Shown here: piece by piece, positions 10,563-22,712 of the stretch
Layout: every line of letters starts with the position of its first letter
Position numbering within the stretch: the first letter of the stretch is position 1
From: Argyresthia goedartella
Lineage: Eukaryota; Arthropoda; Insecta; Lepidoptera; Argyresthiidae
Assembly (NCBI GenBank): GCA_949825045.1
Contig: OX463814.1
Span: 34,056,383 to 34,120,382 of the forward strand
DNA: 64,000 nucleotides
Direction of reading: 5' to 3'
The notes under the pieces: model-generated
What the model was told of the DNA's origin: nothing
Database searches by the model: none
What the model saw: the letters and a program-made list of their open reading frames with translations, nothing else
Program-made: the position numbers and the translations under genes

Positions 10563-12470
10563 TTTGTTTAGTAAATATAATAAAATATAAATAATTTATT
10601 AAATATTTAGTTTATTTTCTTTTGTGTTAAAAATAAAATAAAATCATACTGCAGCCAGGCATAACTCTTAGAACGTGGACAATATGAGCAAATCGTTTGG
10701 AAACTTTACTGCTGCACGCTTTTATTTCATTGTATAATTGCCTTACTATTGGGTAAATTGCCAAGCTTGAGCTATTGAGCTTGTTTATTTATGTGGGCTA
10801 TAATGTCGGCAGTAGTGAAAACATGTCGCAATGGGCGTTTTATTTTATTTTGTGAAATTTTAGACTTTTTTAAGAAACAATTTTTAATATTTCGGATAGA
10901 TGTCTTTAAAATATCATCCCTCGAGATTTCACTTGCTCACATTTCTTGAACGATTTTACTTGAGGCTGGCTTTTTCCGATTATAAAACTAAAAAACTAGG
11001 TATAATGTCAATATTTGTTTACGATCCGACTGACATCTGCGTTATCGACTGACAAGGAAACTGTGGATATTTGACAGTTCTACAGATCATCCAAATTAAA
11101 TTCGAACAACGCCATAGAGGGCAAATTAAGTACATTATGGTTTTACAGATATTTCAGTAACCCTGTAATGTTTTTGATGGGATTAACGGAATTTAGTTAG
11201 GAACACAATTATCTCGAAATGCTTTTCTCAGTTTCTCGAATGGCATGAATAGTAGTACAACTTATTGAAATAAACTAAGAAACAAGCGACTATAGTTTCA
11301 ATAGATCAAAAGGTCAGTGTCGATAAGGGGGCGGAAATAATATTGTCCGTACCTAAAGGCACAGGCAAGGTCCAAAAAACCTACGCAAACAATTATATAC
11401 CTACCTGATGAAGAATCCATGGACCTTATTTTAAGAGCGAGTAAGAGTTATTAAACATCTATTTTTACTCTACATTATAGACCAGGATCTCAATCCATTT
11501 TACCCGCAATTGATAATAACTGTCAAATAAACTAGCTACCACTTACATTTTCGTACCGGCTGCTGTAACTAATATCAATGAAAATTCGCCTTTCTCTTTA
11601 CGTCAATGCAAGAAGCTTTAGTGCCTCTCTAACACTACCACAATCCAATAAATTACTTCACTTATGTAAATATCACTTTCGATGTAAAAATACTCTGCCA
11701 CAGATGATTTCAAGTCTGTGGTCTGAACAAAACTAGGGAGGGACGTTATAAAGCTTGGCAGCAAGACTCTCAACTCAAATACTCTTATTAAAATCCACCT
11801 TCGTCGTACGCATCGAGTCGAAGAACGATGTTTTGTTTGAGAGAGCGAGAGAGAACAACACCATGGAGGTTCGGATAAGATCGTGCGTTTCCGTAACGTC
11901 GGTCGCCAGTTGAGTTCAAAGAATGGGAGGATATGGACATACCTAATTGGTTGTTATTGTATCTTATTAGGATAGTATAAATTGGTATAATTTAAATTAA
12001 CATTGCATTACAATTGGAATTATTTTAAACTGTGCAATGCAACTGCATCGGTTATATGTACGTATATACACATTTTGAAGCACAGAAACATGCGCCTTCC
12101 TATAAATCGGCACCATATAAATATAATCAACAATTTGATGATAAAAACACACACGTGCCTACAGTTCAAACCTAGTTTAGGTCTATTCTATACCTATCTT
12201 AAAACAACATTCAATCATAATCCCTACAATTCTCAGCATGTCCACGATGTCCAAATCCAGTTCAATAGCATCGGGCGAGATCGAAAGAAATTCGGTGACC
12301 ATTGTAAATCGTGGCACGTCCGTTCTATTGACGTGACGCCCTCACTAATAGTTCTATTGTCCTCGGGCACAAGAGCCATATCCTTCTCATTCCTCGGGGC
12401 AACCCTAGTGACTAGATGATTATGAGTTATGTGTTTATGTATAGCTCTGTGACCGATATTTAACTACCTA
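10563..12470. other. No recognisable gene; possible unique DNA
   Basis: No repeat shared with the rest of the window was noticed. Around 12240-12418 there is a patch of higher GC with open frames on both strands. None shows a motif I recognise, so I do not call a gene. Confidence 0.4.
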
Positions 12471-12725
12471 TAATAATACCTTAATACCTTGGACACTATT
12501 TACACACATTGATCTAGCCCCAAACTAGGATTCCCTGTATCTTGGGTACTAGACAACGATACACATACGTATATAGATAAATATTATACTTAGATAGATA
12601 AACAACCATGACTAGGTTACAAACATCCGTTCTCATCAAACAAATATTTGCCCCCACCGGGACTCGAACCCGGGACCCTTGGCTTCGTAGGCAGGGTCAC
12701 TGCCGACTCGGCCATTCGGGTCGTC
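12471..12725 (-). mobile_element. SINE-1, near full length
   Basis: On the minus strand: GACGACCCGAATGGCCGAGT (A-box region), an intact B box GGTTCGAGTCC, AAATATTTGTTTGATGAG, then the body TTGTTTATCTATCTAAGTAT and CAAGATACAGGGAATCCTAG. It ends at CCAAGGTATT with a short ATT tail. Confidence 0.9.
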
Positions 12726-12894
12726 AAATGAACCTATGAAATTACCTAATAAGCTATATTGCAACATTCAATTTGAAAATAATGATTAAATCATAATAAT
12801 ATTAGAAAATACTGCCTAAATATGGGCAAAAATAAAGGTCTATATCACTCTTTATAAGAAAAGATTTGACGTTATTATACATTTCATTATATTA

Positions 12895-13010
12895 TAATTT
12901 CTTTATTGCACACAGTTCATATTAAAACAAGAGTTACACGAAAATAGTGTACAAAGACGAGCTTATCTCTAATAAGAGATATCTTCCAGCAAACCAGGTT
13001 AAGATGAGAA
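12895..13010 (-). mobile_element. Short repeat D copy
   Basis: The reverse complement carries TTTGCTGGAAGATATCTC, then AGAGATAAGCTCGTCTTTG and a terminal GTGCAATAAAG. Confidence 0.8.
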
Positions 13011-14040
13011 AGGTTGTTTGCTGAGAAGGGGTTGACCTATGTGTACAAAAATATAACGAAATAAACCAGTATTTACATACATATTAATAAATAAAATAAA
13101 TGATGTTAAAAAATGCTAAAAAATAAAGATATTTGTAGATGTCAATAAAACCCAAAAATATAGCCTTTTTATCACTCTGTATAAGGAATGGTTTTACGAT
13201 ATTACACATACATGTTTAAAAATTATATTTATTAATAGATATCAATAAAATGCAAAACTTTATAGCCTTTACCGTAATTGCTAACAAGATTTTTTCGGTT
13301 CGATCAACTTTTTAATAAAATACGAATAATACTATTTGCGGTATTTTTTTCTGTAAGTAAGGTAAATACGCATTACTTATTCAAATTCAAAACCCGTTTA
13401 AGCATAATTTCTTTAAAAAAAAAGGTTACCCACGGGATGAAACATTGCCTCTCATGCAAATCGGATATGACCCTTTCACATTTTTTAAGACATTGGATTT
13501 TAGTTTTTGTCTACGAAAGCCTTCAAACGAATATAAGTTTTACGGGTAGGTATAAATTTAGAACGTTTGTTGCAAGAAAAAGTTGATCGACATATATCCA
13601 ATTATCTATCTATTTAATTATACATACAATTGATGCAGCATACCGTTTTATTTCAGGTAATATAATCGAGTTAGCACTACCATGCAATTTTTCTGCCATA
13701 CCACCCACTAATAAATAGCACTTGCGGTAGGTTTTTCTACACCTTTCCATGTCCAGTCAAACCCATATCAAACGAACTTACCAATCATACAATTAATGTG
13801 GACCGGACAAAGCAATTTATATAGAGTATACTGGAGTATATTAGTATCGATCCATACTATTCCCACGCTAGTGAGTATACTCTTTCCGGAACCAGATGGG
13901 GGCGTCCCTCATATCCACGCAACACAACATGGTGGAGTTCGGGTCAGAATGAATCCATCTTTTGTTATTTCACACACTGTGACTAACATTTCGTTGAATT
14001 CCTTCACAGGCTGCTGCTCTAATAAAGTGCCGCTAAATTA
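13011..14040. other. No recognisable feature
   Basis: AT-rich. Open frames of 80-100 codons occur (13278-13586 and 13796-14041) but show no domain or compositional support. Confidence 0.45.
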
Positions 14041-14155
14041 AACGTTACATTTACGTACAGGCACATTAATTGCTTCTGGCCCCACACTAGGGTATGCTGT
14101 GTCGTGGGAACCAGAAGCAGCGATGTCACAAACACGTGAACATCCAAGATCTGGG
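14041..14155 (-). mobile_element. SINE-3 body fragment
   Basis: The reverse complement shares GTGACATCG, CTGGTTCCCACGACAC, CCTAGTGTGGGGCCAGAAGC and ATTAATGTGCCTGTA-like words with the SINE-3 copy at 48075-48300. No head is visible. Confidence 0.6.
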
Positions 14156-14997
14156 GATATTTTTCTTCTAAATGTCGTACTAGCGCTGCTACTTTCCCAG
14201 CGGAGGGCGGAGTTTGAGGCGAGTTTGATGGGAATTTCGAGCTGTCGGCGAGGCTCATTGTAATAACTACTCAACACAAACAATAGTTCAAGAAAAAAAC
14301 CGTATAAAGGCCAGAATAAATCTGGACGAAGAAGTCATTTTTAAAACAATAACAGGGTTCTATAGCCGATTAGTAAATAGTAATGCGGATTGCGGCGTGC
14401 AGAAGGTAGAACCGTCTGCATCAATTTGCTTGCCTGGCAAAGTTTTAATCCCTTACTCAATCTATTGCAAATAGGCAAAAATAATGCAATTTAACAAGTC
14501 AAACACTTACTTAACTCGCACTTACATGGATAAAAATAAAATAAAAAAACAATTAAATATGATCAACTAAACTATTGAGTACATGACTGATTAAGGTTCG
14601 AGTTTGAGAAACGAAATCTCCCTTTCAAGTGGTGATTCATGGCTGAATCTCGCACAGGATCAGGAGACTCCATAAACTCTACGAGTGCTTCGGAAATACG
14701 CCCGTCAGAGAAGATTGCACCAAGAAAATCTACGGGGATGTAATTTTTTTTATTTACGTCATTTACGTTTTTTATTTTTTTGTTATTAATTATTATACAA
14801 TGTACTATATACAAATAATATATGACAATATTATTGAATTTCATATTATAAAATCGCATCCATAAGTGCCGATAAGATGTCCCAAAATAACTATCTAATC
14901 TAATATAGGTATATAAAATAGAATCTTAGTCCACTATATCCATCGTGATGCAGCTGATTGTGATTCCTCGAAGTCTAGGACAAATTGAAATGTAACG
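14156..14997. other. No recognisable feature
   Basis: AT-rich DNA. A 95-codon minus-strand frame (14572-14859) has no recognisable motif. Confidence 0.45.
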
Positions 14998-15215
14998 AAG
15001 AGCTCCGTGGTCTTGTGGCCATGCCGCCGGTTCGAATCCGGTGCTAACCATGTACCAAAGAGATAAGTAATTTATCTGTAATCGAAAACATCAAGGCTCA
15101 GCGATGGGCTCCCTGTCACACAAAATGGAGTATTGAGTAACTGCCTAAACATGGGCCCAAGTGTAGCTCTGCAACCCCGTATAGGAATATGGGTGACGCT
15201 ATGTAATTTATAAAA
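14998..15215 (+). mobile_element. SINE-2 copy with shortened head
   Basis: CTCCGTGGTCTTGTGG (A box) is followed after a small deletion by the intact B box GGTTCGAATCC. Then come CATGTACCAAAGAGATAAGT, CAGCGATGGGCTCCCTGTCA and CCCGTATAGGAATATGGGTG. Confidence 0.85.
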
Positions 15216-16094
15216 TCCAAACCACTACACCACATACCAAAACAACTGCCCAGGGTTTATAGAGAGATAGAGACGGGCAGAATGTAGTTTTAACCGATAC
15301 GAACATGGGCCGAACTTCGGTTTAATTTCGCCACGATTTCTCGAGAGCGACCCGACTTGGCTTGTTTACGCACTTACATGAATAGATGCACCCCGCCGAA
15401 GTAGAAGTGTTTTTTTTGTTTATTACGTATTTAAATTACGCAGTAGTTAGGCATTTAAAAATACCAAGTTTATTTTGTTTAGTTTAGGAAAAAATGTATA
15501 ACAAATTTAATTTCAAAATGAATGACAATGAATAAAGGCCTAATTTTATTTTCCGAAGATTATGATAAGTATGCTATCTATTCTATTGATTTCAGTCAAA
15601 ACGCAAGTGAGTATTTCACTTTTTTTTTGCACCGAATGTTCAGCATTTAAAGCTGCCGAAATTCGGTCAAACCGAATGTATAACGAATTTCGGCCCGTCC
15701 CTAATTATCACATTGCGCCCGCGCTTACACACACTTCCCAATTTTCCTTGAAGCCCGCATATCAAGCCCATCGAGCGGTCGGCGGTAGATGAACAAACAA
15801 ATAGAATCTCGGAACAGCGCGTGCGCACGTCGCGTTGTTGACGTGGCCGGCAGCTGTCATAACATCTAGTTGAGTATAGTCGGAGCAGTGAAGTTGCATC
15901 ACCTTTAATGTAATGGCTGGCCTAGTATAGATATTTAATTACGATGCCGATGTCTGATGCTGAGTCTCTTTAGAGCTGATGTTCAATGTATTTTGGAAGG
16001 CCTTTGAGATCTCAAAATCAAATAACACATACCAATAATATATTACACATCCTACAAATACAAAATATCATTATTGTAAATGGTAGAGTTTATC
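15216..16094. other. No recognisable feature
   Basis: Contains the repeated phrase ccgaatgtataac / aaatgtataacaaattt with related words (15490-15690). There is no gene signal. Confidence 0.4.
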
Positions 16095-16337
16095 GACGAC
16101 CCGAATGGCCGAGTCGGCAGTGACCCTGCCTACGAAGCCAAGGGGTCCGGGTTCGAGTCCCGGTGAGGAAAATATTTGTTTGATGAGAACGGACGTGTGT
16201 ACCCTTGTCATGGTTGTTTATCTATCTAAGTATCTAATTTATCTATATACGTATGTCTATCGTTGTCTATTATTCAAGATACTGGGAATCCTAGTTAGGG
16301 TCTAGATCGATGTGTGTAAAAAGTGTCCAAGGTATAT
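16095..16337 (+). mobile_element. SINE-1 without ATT tail
   Basis: GACGACCCGAATGGCCGAGT, B box GGTTCGAGTCC, body and GTGTCCAAGGTATATATA. The tail differs from the (ATT)n of sister copies. Confidence 0.88.
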
Positions 16338-17199
16338 ATAAAGTAAAAATGTTATAATAAAAATGTTATCTCTAATTTTTAAAGTAAACCTCTTAATCAT
16401 CCAACTAAAGATACTATGAGCCCTTTGAAAAATAGATTTTGCTTGTTTCTCTTATATCATACCCGTCCTTTATTCAACCACTCGGTCATTTACCATACCA
16501 CGTAGATTGTAGATTCGACATCTCGATCGTGAGAGAGTCCGATTCGAAGTGGTTGCCTTATACAGGGTTTGTGACAGCCAGTAGCCTCTCTGATTGTTGA
16601 CTTTCATGATGCATCAACGAGCTCAAATTATGTATATTTGGCTTGACACCTCTTTCCTGTTAGTATGTTCCAATGATGATCCATCTCCTAATGTCTTTCC
16701 AAGGACTGAAATACCACCATATGACATGGAAATAAGGCACCTTTGAAGCAGGATTTATTTTCTTGCATAGGCTTTTACCTTGCACTAGGTATTTGAATTC
16801 TAACGCAAACTGCCCCAAGCAACTTAATTTCTATAGGTTAGCCCTGTTGGCAACACCAACCCATGCAACATGTATTTCATTATTTTTATATGGCAATATA
16901 TATATATATATATATATCTTCTGCTGCAAAGTGTGCAAGCGCGGTGCTAATAAATATTCAATTTTATTAATATACACCTCTTTCCAGAATAGCCAATGAT
17001 TAGAATTGATTACTCTCGAAATCATTCCTCCGACAGAATTCCAAAGCAAAAATAGAATCCCAGCAGAATCCATCTCAGATTTTATGAGCAATAAAAGTTT
17101 TACTAACGCTACTACTAGTTTAATTTGCTCACTAATGGTATATTGGTAGGGTAATAATACGAAAGAGTTATTTACCTCGGGGTTAGAAGGCTGCATAGC
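16338..17199. other. No recognisable gene; short (TA)n
   Basis: A (TA)n run lies at about 16899-16917. Open frames here read through the microsatellite and are not supported. Confidence 0.45.
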
Positions 17200-17870
17200 C
17201 TTCGCTTTGTCGACGATATTGTTGTTTGCGCATCCTCGTCATAACTCCAAATAATGATCCAAGAACTAAACACTGCAAGCGATGAGGTTGGACTGAAAAT
17301 CAATAGGTCAAAAACCCAAATCATGACAAACGGCGCAAAAAGCAGCATACATAATATGCGGATAAGTATTTCTACTTGGGGCCGATAGTCTCCTTCGAAA
17401 ACAGGCAGGACAAAGACATCGGAAGAGGGTTCGAACGACAGGAAGAACTTCTGGTCCATGAAAGAGCTGATGAAGGTGAAGATGAACCTTCTACTGTCCC
17501 TGAAGCCCAAACTCGGTCGTTGACCGAGCATCAGAAGTCCAAGGTTTCCAGCGAGCAATGGAGCGCAGTACCGCGTTAGAAACACAATACTGCGCTCCAA
17601 AACATGGCAAAACTGTCATTGTCGACGTAGGCGTACAGACAGCCGAATGGAACTGGGCTGGATATGTCTGTCGAATGCGTCAGTAAACCTGGCAAAATCA
17701 GCCATTAAATGGGTGCCTACAGACGGGCACCAGCTTAGGGTAGGGCCCAGAAGGAGATGGAGGGAAGACCTGGATAAATTCCTGCCAGGGTGGATCGGTA
17801 GAACTTCGGCTAGAGATGGGTAGGCTCGAACCGGTGAGGCCTTTTCTTAGCATGGGACACCAAATCAAAT
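17200..17870 (+). pseudogene. Degenerate RTE-type LINE, RT C-terminal part
   Basis: The plus strand in shifting frames reads INRSKTQIMTNGAKSSIHNM, WSMKELMKVKMNLLLSLKPK, LTEHQKSKV, QYRVRNTILRSKT, MELGWICLSN and VGPRRRWREDLDKFLPGW. It finishes with a GEAF-like end. This order (YLG region, SLK.K, LTEHQKSK, RNT.IRSKT, GHVCRM, GRP..RW.DDL, GEAF) is what I know from RTE endonuclease-reverse transcriptase C-termini. At least two stops are present. Both ends are truncated. Confidence 0.78.
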
Positions 17871-18125
17871 ATCATTTATTTCTCAGAAAGGATATGTACA
17901 TAAATTAAGATATATACGACGAGCTGACATCCTAGTTGGATTAGTAGGTAATCTGTGTTAAGGAATGTCAGGCCCTGAACCCCGTCTATCGTATCTTGAG
18001 GTGGATTCAATGATACTTGATCAAGTATAACTATTCAAAATTTACAGAGTACAAATTACGATAACCCAGAATAACTTATATAACACTACTGTGTTTATGT
18101 GTATATATGAGGGTGCGTTAAAGGA

Positions 18126-18189
<64 letters not shown>

Positions 18190-18399
18190 TGTGAGTGTGG
18201 GTCTGTAATTGTGTGTATTACAGGAGATGTGTCATTACAGAGTCATCCATGGACCAACTCTTCAGTATCTTCATATGATAAGTTAACAAGATAGGTTGTA
18301 ATTTTACTGGTGCATTCCAAATGGGAAAGCAAAAGCATTGAGATAGTTGCACTGATTTTATGCACCGTATAGGCTAACAAAAAAAAATACAAATAAATA
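17871..18399. repeat. (GT)n microsatellite in otherwise unassigned DNA
   Basis: About 29 GT units at roughly 18127-18187, degenerating into GTGAGTGTGG. The sequence on either side is unassigned. Confidence 0.9.
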
Positions 18400-18525
18400 T
18401 CAAGAGAAGCCGCGAGGAAACCTTCATAGGTCCATAGCGATGGGCTACCCCCCTGTCACGCACAGTGAAGTATTGAATAAGCCTCTGCCATCTCGTATGA
18501 GAAAAGCCGTGGCATTATGTAACGT
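18400..18525 (+). mobile_element. SINE-2 3' half
   Basis: GAGGAAACCTTCATAGG, AGCGATGGGCTACC, CCTGTCACGCACAGTGAAG, and a CTCGTATGAGAAAAGCCGTG end. No head is visible. Confidence 0.7.
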
Positions 18526-18548
18526 TTATCAGTAGAAAGAAACAAACT

Positions 18549-18768
18549 TGGTACCGTACGATTATTTTAACTTTACCGGTCGACACTTCTCCGCGTGTTT
18601 TTATTATCGTAAATCAATTATTTGGTTTCACCAACTTTCTAGTTGGCAAAACCAATTAATTGATTTACAATAATAAAAATTCGCCGTTTTTTACATCCAT
18701 CCAGAGCTTTTAGCGACTAAAACCGAGGAGTGTGGAGGGGTAAAGTTAAAGTAACCACCGTACTGTAC
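18549..18768. mobile_element. Hairpin MITE
   Basis: The outer ends are inverted: left GGTACCGTACGATTATTTT, with TTTTAACTTTACC ending at 18577; right GGTAAAGTTAAAGTAAC, then CCGTACTGTAC. An inner arm pair TTTTTATTATCGTAAATCAA / TTGATTTACAATAATAAAAA and an AACTTTCTAGTT centre make the element a near-continuous hairpin of about 220 bp. It is non-coding. Confidence 0.8.
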
Positions 18769-19273
18769 ATTTACCTATGTTTTTACTTTCATCCCAGAAA
18801 AAATGTCACGACACGCAAAAAACTCACCAAACTGGTATCGTATTAGGATAAGTGATAGATAACCTACGCCGCAGGTTCTTTTGTAGCACCCGAATAATCA
18901 CTCCCTTCAACTATCTGAAACAAACCTAAGGTCAACGCCCCTCGTAACTTATTCAAAGCTGTGAGTGAAATTAAACAAAAATATTTATCATGAACAACAG
19001 AACGTCCCTACTCTTGTAAGAATAGAGTCTTATTTTGCTGTCGCCTTTAGAATCAGTTAAAATAATTGTTCTTTGTTCAACCTTTCAAACCGGTGCATTT
19101 ACATGTTTACATAAATTAATTAAACGCTTTTGGAGGTTTCGATCACACGAAGACATTTGAGTGAATTAAGACACCTACAGCTCTGCTGGCTAAAAGTGGG
19201 CATCATTGCGCCTCTGCTAGCCCGTATGGGAAGAGGCGTGACGCTATGTTTGTTTGTCTGGTCTATAAGTATG
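18769..19273. other. Unassigned DNA with a SINE-2 3' scrap
   Basis: 19192-19250 carries AGTGGGCATCATTGCGCCTC and GGGAAGAGGCGTGACGCTAT, the last 60 bases of SINE-2. The rest is unassigned. Confidence 0.55.
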
Positions 19274-19325
19274 AAAAATCGGTCAAGTGCGGGTCGAACT
19301 CGAACACGAAGGGTTTCGTAACATC
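19274..19325 (+). repeat. Left end of repeat M
   Basis: AAAAATCGGTCAAGTGCGGG followed by CGAAGGGTTTCGTAACATCG matches the left terminus of repeat M (47622 and 55431). Confidence 0.75.
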
Positions 19326-19419
19326 GTGCAACAATAACAATAAAACAAAAACAAAAAGCAATAATTATGTCCGAGCGTTGATTGCGCAACCGATATCAAA
19401 CCAATTGCGCCACCACAAC

Positions 19420-19681
19420 GACGACCCGAATGGCTGAGTCGGCAGTGACCCTGCCTACGAAGCCAAGGGTCTCGGGTTCGAGTCCCGGTGGAGGCAAATA
19501 TTTGTTTGATGAGAACAGATGTTTGTACCCTAGTCAAGTTTGTTTATTTATCTAAGTATAATATTTATCTATATAAGTATGTGTATCGTTGTCTTGTACC
19601 CAAGATACAGGGAATCCTAGCTTGGGGCTAGATCAATGTGGGTAAATAGTGTCCAAGGTATTATTATTATATTATTATTAC
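19420..19681 (+). mobile_element. SINE-1, full length
   Basis: GACGACCCGAATGGCTGAGT, B box GGTTCGAGTCC, GGTGGAGGCAAATATTTG, body, then GTGTCCAAGG(TATTATT) with an interrupted ATT tail. It directly precedes LINE-B. Confidence 0.92.
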
Positions 19682-19689
19682 AACCATGT

Positions 19690-22460
19690 GATATGATAAG
19701 CCGCGAAATCTACGATCATATTTGAATCTGAAGCTTTTAAGTCTCTTTGAAACTTACAACTTGAAGCATTTTATAGAAGAACCTACTCCAAAACTAATCA
19801 TAGTACAACTTGTATTGATAATATCATATCAAATACGATGCCAACAAATGCATGTGTTACCGAGATCGGCTTATCTACAATGTGCTGCTATGGATCGACC
19901 CCTGAAAAGAACTAAAAGTTCTTACATAATGGTAAGAGATCTCGAGCAGGAAAACCTTAAATACCTAAAAAAACATTTGCTCTTGGTTTCTTGGGACGGC
20001 GTGTACAACGCCGCGCTTTCGACAACTTTTGCCCTGAGATAAAAGCTAAGTGTGATGATGGTAGTAAGAGCAAGCTTGGGTGGCTCACACCGGGAATAAA
20101 AAAGTCCTGCGAAACTAAAAGGGAGATGTTTATGTCTAAAGCGCTCAAATTGTTTGCTCTTAAAACAGCGCTATTGTACTGTATTGATCTATCCTAGGCA
20201 GAGTTATCTGTTTTGTAAAGAGATCATACAATGAACGCAAAATAATTAATTCACATGACAAAGTAAAGTCGTCATGGGACTTAATAAATACCAATATAAA
20301 TGGGTAAAATCAGGAAGGAAGTCACAACGTTCGACTCTCTGACGGTACAAACATAGGAAATGCAGACTGCGAAGCTCCTGATGTTTTAACAACTTTTTTA
20401 CGAACATCGAAGGCAATACAGCTGTAATTCCTGAAACTCAGATAAACCTACCACACCTAAACCCCGATACAATGTTTGTCAGACCGACAAGTCTAGAAGA
20501 GTTAAATGGAATAGTTAAATCCTTAAAAAATACGAAAACGTGTGGATATTACAATATTCCTTTGGGTGTCTTAAAGTACTTACTGCAGCCTATTGCCGTG
20601 CCATTACTTTTCATACTAAATACTTATATTTACGGTGGGAATCTTCCCACAAAATCAAAAAAAGGCCCACGTAAGACCAGTTCATAAAAAGGATGCTAAA
20701 TTAGATGTTAACAACTACCGTTCAATATCTTTGCTGCCGACCTTATCAAAGATATTTGAAAAGGCCAAGGCAATGCACGAAATGGCACCTTTCTCACACT
20801 CAAAAAATCTTAGCTAAATAGCAATTTGGTTTTCAACATGGTGTATCATCCGACGACCCGAATGGTCGAGTCGGCAGTGTCCCTGCCTACGAAGCCAAGG
20901 GTCCCGGGTTCGAGTCCCGATGGGGGCAAATATTTGTTTGATGAGAACGGATGTTTGTACCCTAGTCATGGTTGTTTATCTATCTAAGTATAATATTTAT
21001 CTATATAAGTATGTGTATCGTTGTCCAGTACCCAATAATACAGGGAATCCTAGTTTGGGGCTAGATCAATGTGGGTAAGTAGTGTCCAAGGTATTATTAT
21101 TATTATTATTATTATTTATCCACAGCTGACGCTATATTTGACATGACGGATTTCGTTGCAAAAAGCTCTGAATGGTAAAAAAAATGTGACGATTCTTCTC
21201 GATCTTTCAAAAGCATTTTATTATGTGAATCATGCTATCCTATTATCCATCATGGATTGATATGGTATCAGAAGTGTTGTAAATAAATGGTTTGCATCAT
21301 ATCTGAAAGGAAGAGAACAAAGTGTCATCCTACCAATATTGAATCAAACAAGAACTCTAATAAATACAGAATCAAAAACAACTTTAATACACAACAGCGT
21401 CCCAGAAGGTAGCTTAGTGGGACCTATCCTCTTTCTTCTGTACATCAGTTATCTTCCAAACTAGATAGGTGATAAGGTTATAACGTTCGCCGACGACGTC
21501 TCGGTCTTTTTCAAATTCCAGCGAGGTGAAGGGAATAATTTGGCGGACCGGATATCGCAATCAATCTATACTGTTATAAACTGGTTCAAAAAACTCAGTC
21601 TGAATACGAATCTTAATAAAACAAATGTTTTTTTTAGAAATTACAACACCACGGATGTGGCTTTGAATAAAAAAATTGATGGTAAAAAGAGCTCTACAGT
21701 ATCGAATACAAAATTCTTAGGAATCTATTGTGATGAAAATATGAGCTGGAAGAAACATGTAGAATGCCTGGAAGGTAGGCTAAGCAGCTTTTGTTATGCC
21801 TTGAGATCCTTAGCGACAATTTCAACTTCAACTATGCAAGCCTACTACGCTTTCCATAAGTCTAGGGTGCTTTATGGTCCAGCAATATGGGGGAACTGCG
21901 TAGAAATTAAAAATATTTTTCTACTACATACAAAAAAGATGTGTGCGCATCATGGACTGACTCAAGTCTAGAAGGGACTCGTGTAGAGACTCCTTCGTCA
22001 AGTTTAATATCCTCACTGTAATGTAGGATGTTAAATATCCTTATTCCCTGTAAGACCTATGGGATCCAGCAATCGATTGAATGGGAGGTATAAATACAAT
22101 CTGGAGGTGCTGTTGTATATTCGCGGTGCGCGAGGATGGTAGCCATAAGAGTTTACAATAAGCTTCCTGACGAATTGCAATTACTTCCTAACTCTGATAG
22201 CCTAAACTCAGACAGGTACTTATTAAAGTGTGCCCCTACGACCTTAATGTATTATTTAATGAAAAATTGTAATACTATTTAATTTTAATCCATAAATTTT
22301 TTTAGTACCTTTAAGACATACATATATGATTGTATATAAATATTGCTACGCCCTATGGGTAACATGACATTGAGACAAAATTGTACTTATTTAAGAACTT
22401 ATGACATGTTATTTATTGCAATAAACATGTTGAATTGAAATTGAATGGAATTGAATTGAA
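19690..22460 (+). pseudogene. LINE-B (jockey/CR1 group), 5'-truncated, interrupted by SINE-1
   Basis: The plus strand begins inside the endonuclease domain (LLSLFETYNLKHFIEEPT at about 19735). It continues through WLTPGIKKSCETKREMF (20090) and PVHKKDAKLDVNNYRSISLL (20680), with QFGFQHGVSS at 20820. After the SINE (20852-21117) the RT resumes: KKNVTILLDLSKAF, VPEGSLVGPILFLLYI, VITFADDVSVFF (active site about 21485), and KTNVFFRNY then NTKFLGIYCDENMSWKKHVE. The open C-terminal piece ends at 21971, and decayed tail coding continues to about 22260. The 3' end carries GCAATAAA and a (TTGAA)n tail at 22420-22460. Several frameshifts and stops make it non-functional. Confidence 0.82.
20852..21117 (+). 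mobile_element. SINE-1 inserted in LINE-B RT
   Basis: GACGACCCGAATGGTCGAGT, B box GGTTCGAGTCC, body, GTGTCCAAGG and a (TAT)n tail. It separates QFGFQHGVSS from ADAIFDMTDFVAK in the RT. Confidence 0.92.
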
Positions 22461-22589
22461 TCATAATAAGGTTTGGTATATGGTATGTGGTGTTGAAATT
22501 GAAACACTCTTATAAGCCTGAATAAGTTTATAAAACCTCGTTTAATTAAATATTTATTGCACTAAAAAAAATACATTCTGTGTAAATTC

Positions 22590-22712
22590 CAACTTTCTGC
22601 CTATTACGGTTCCTGAGATATAGCCCGCTGACGGACGGATGGACAGACGGACAGCGGAGGCTTAGTAATAGGGTCCCGTCTGGCATCATTCGGGTGCGGA
22701 ACCCTAAAAATC
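22590..22712 (+). repeat. Right end of repeat M
   Basis: Reads ACGGTTCCTGAGATATAGCC, GGACAGCGGAGGCTTAGTAA, TAGGGTCCCGT, then GGTGCGGAACCCTAAAAA. This is the right-hand terminus of repeat M. Confidence 0.8.

Noticed and set aside
12003..12419. 138-codon plus-strand ORF as a host gene
   Set aside because: No domain, no splice context and a composition like the surrounding AT-rich DNA for most of its length. The GC-richer end is open on both strands, so it was left as unassigned.
12640..12725. tRNA gene suggested by A and B boxes
   Set aside because: The same head recurs with a common body and ATT tail in eight places, and I could not fold a convincing anticodon arm. It is a SINE head, not a tRNA gene. 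The same applies to SINE-2 and SINE-3.
17172..17600. 142-codon minus-strand ORF
   Set aside because: It is the antisense shadow of an RTE LINE remnant whose plus-strand motifs (LTEHQKSKV, RNTILRSKT) are convincing.
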